Shown one piece after another: positions 6,512 to 7,043 of a stretch of 7,043 bases of DNA. The DNA is from Flavobacteriales bacterium (lineage in GTDB: Bacteria > Bacteroidota > Bacteroidia > Flavobacteriales_D > Crocinitomicaceae). Position 1 is the first letter of the stretch. The number at the start of each line of letters is the position of its first letter. The notes below the pieces were generated by a model. The model searched no databases and had not been told where the DNA came from. It saw only the letters and a program-made list of their open reading frames with translations. Location of the stretch: contig CANHQC010000107.1 in NCBI GenBank assembly GCA_947462695.1, positions 1 to 7,043 on the forward strand. Reading direction: 5' to 3'. Both the position numbers and the translations under genes were made by a program.

Positions 6512-7043
6512 ATGTTAAGTGAAACACTTTTTAATCTTGGGCCTTACAAAGTCTGTCTCTGGAATATTATCGTTCTTGGAATAATTTTCTTTGTTTCTGC
6601 TTTATTGCGTCGTGTTATTCATCGTGCGTTGAAGCAATACCTACACAATGCCAATATTCGAATGGAAGGCAGAAGGATAACCTGGCTTCGTTTGATGAGT
6701 CAAAGCGTGTATATTTTAGCCATTTACATTGCCATATTGAGCTTTAACATCAACAACGATCAGGTAACGCTCGGAGATTTTCTCAATTTCAACCTCATCG
6801 AATCGAAAAAATTCACCTTAAGCTTTTACCACATATTTGTACTTGTTACCATCTACTTCGGTACACGGATGCTGTTGAATATCATTAAACTTTACATCAG
6901 TAAAAAGTATAAAAATCAAGCCGAGTTCAATGCAGGAACAGAATTCGTTTACAATCAGATTGCAAAGTATATTGTTTATTTATTAGCCTTAATTACAGCA
7001 TTAAAGGCACTCGAAATAGATGTCACACTTTTACTTACAGGTT
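6512..7043 (+). CDS. MscS-family mechanosensitive ion channel, N-terminal part (3' truncated by the window)
   Basis: An open frame starts at ATG 6512, two bases after the dnaG stop, and runs without a stop to the window end (177 codons plus one base). The product is an inner-membrane protein with hydrophobic segments at about residues 14-32, 62-78, 103-125 and 150-168. Short Lys/Arg-rich loops between them (for example RRVIHRALK) are suited to the cytoplasmic side. The last part (NQIAKYIVYLLALITALKAL, then EIDVTLLLTG) matches the entry to the pore helix of small-conductance mechanosensitive channels, where family members usually continue as GSAALLVGIGLGLQ. Such channels open under membrane tension and release solutes during hypo-osmotic shock. 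The pore helix and beta domain lie beyond the window, so the call rests on the membrane layout and the VTLLLTG ending. The close spacing suggests co-transcription with dnaG. Confidence 0.8.
   Translation, partial: MLSETLFNLGPYKVCLWNIIVLGIIFFVSALLRRVIHRALKQYLHNANIRMEGRRITWLRLMSQSVYILAIYIAILSFNINNDQVTLGDFLNFNLIESKKFTLSFYHIFVLVTIYFGTRMLLNIIKLYISKKYKNQAEFNAGTEFVYNQIAKYIVYLLALITALKALEIDVTLLLTG

Overview
The window reads as an ordinary, gene-dense stretch of a Bacteroidota chromosome, most likely Flavobacteriales-like. The signs are an AT-rich composition (roughly 40% GC by eye), no convincing Shine-Dalgarno sites, two Bacteroidota-type -7 boxes (TAnnTTTG), and proteins that all look like flavobacterial forms: a BatC/BatD pair, RlmN, a trans-polyprenyl diphosphate synthase, an unusual DnaG and an MscS-type channel. 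Every gene is on the plus strand, with no rRNA, tRNA, CRISPR array, insertion sequence or integration site visible. The family within Flavobacteriales cannot be fixed from this sequence.

Layout. Bases 1-247 hold the last 81 codons of a BatC-like protein (its TPR part lies outside the window). It shares one base with batD (247-1953), giving a TAATG junction. This is the 3' part of a Bat ('Bacteroides aerotolerance') locus, whose products form an envelope complex. A 56-bp gap carrying a -7 box precedes rlmN (2010-3104), a radical-SAM methyltransferase acting on 23S rRNA and tRNA. A 63-bp gap with a second -7 box precedes a four-gene run packed almost without spacers: polyprenyl diphosphate synthase (3168-4139), a small MORN_2-repeat lipoprotein (4144-4551), dnaG primase (4551-6509) and an MscS-family channel cut by the window end (6512-7043).

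How the genes fit together. The first unit concerns the cell envelope, and rlmN appears to be its own transcription unit. The third unit mixes isoprenoid side-chain synthesis, a lipoprotein of unknown role, replication priming and osmotic protection. That mix is better explained by a conserved housekeeping gene order than by a shared pathway.

No previously undescribed multi-gene system was found. The points most worth a second look are the DnaG zinc ribbon, which has lost three of its four usual metal ligands; the two -7 boxes placed so near their ATGs that the mRNAs should be leaderless or nearly so; and the small repeat lipoprotein overlapping the dnaG start.
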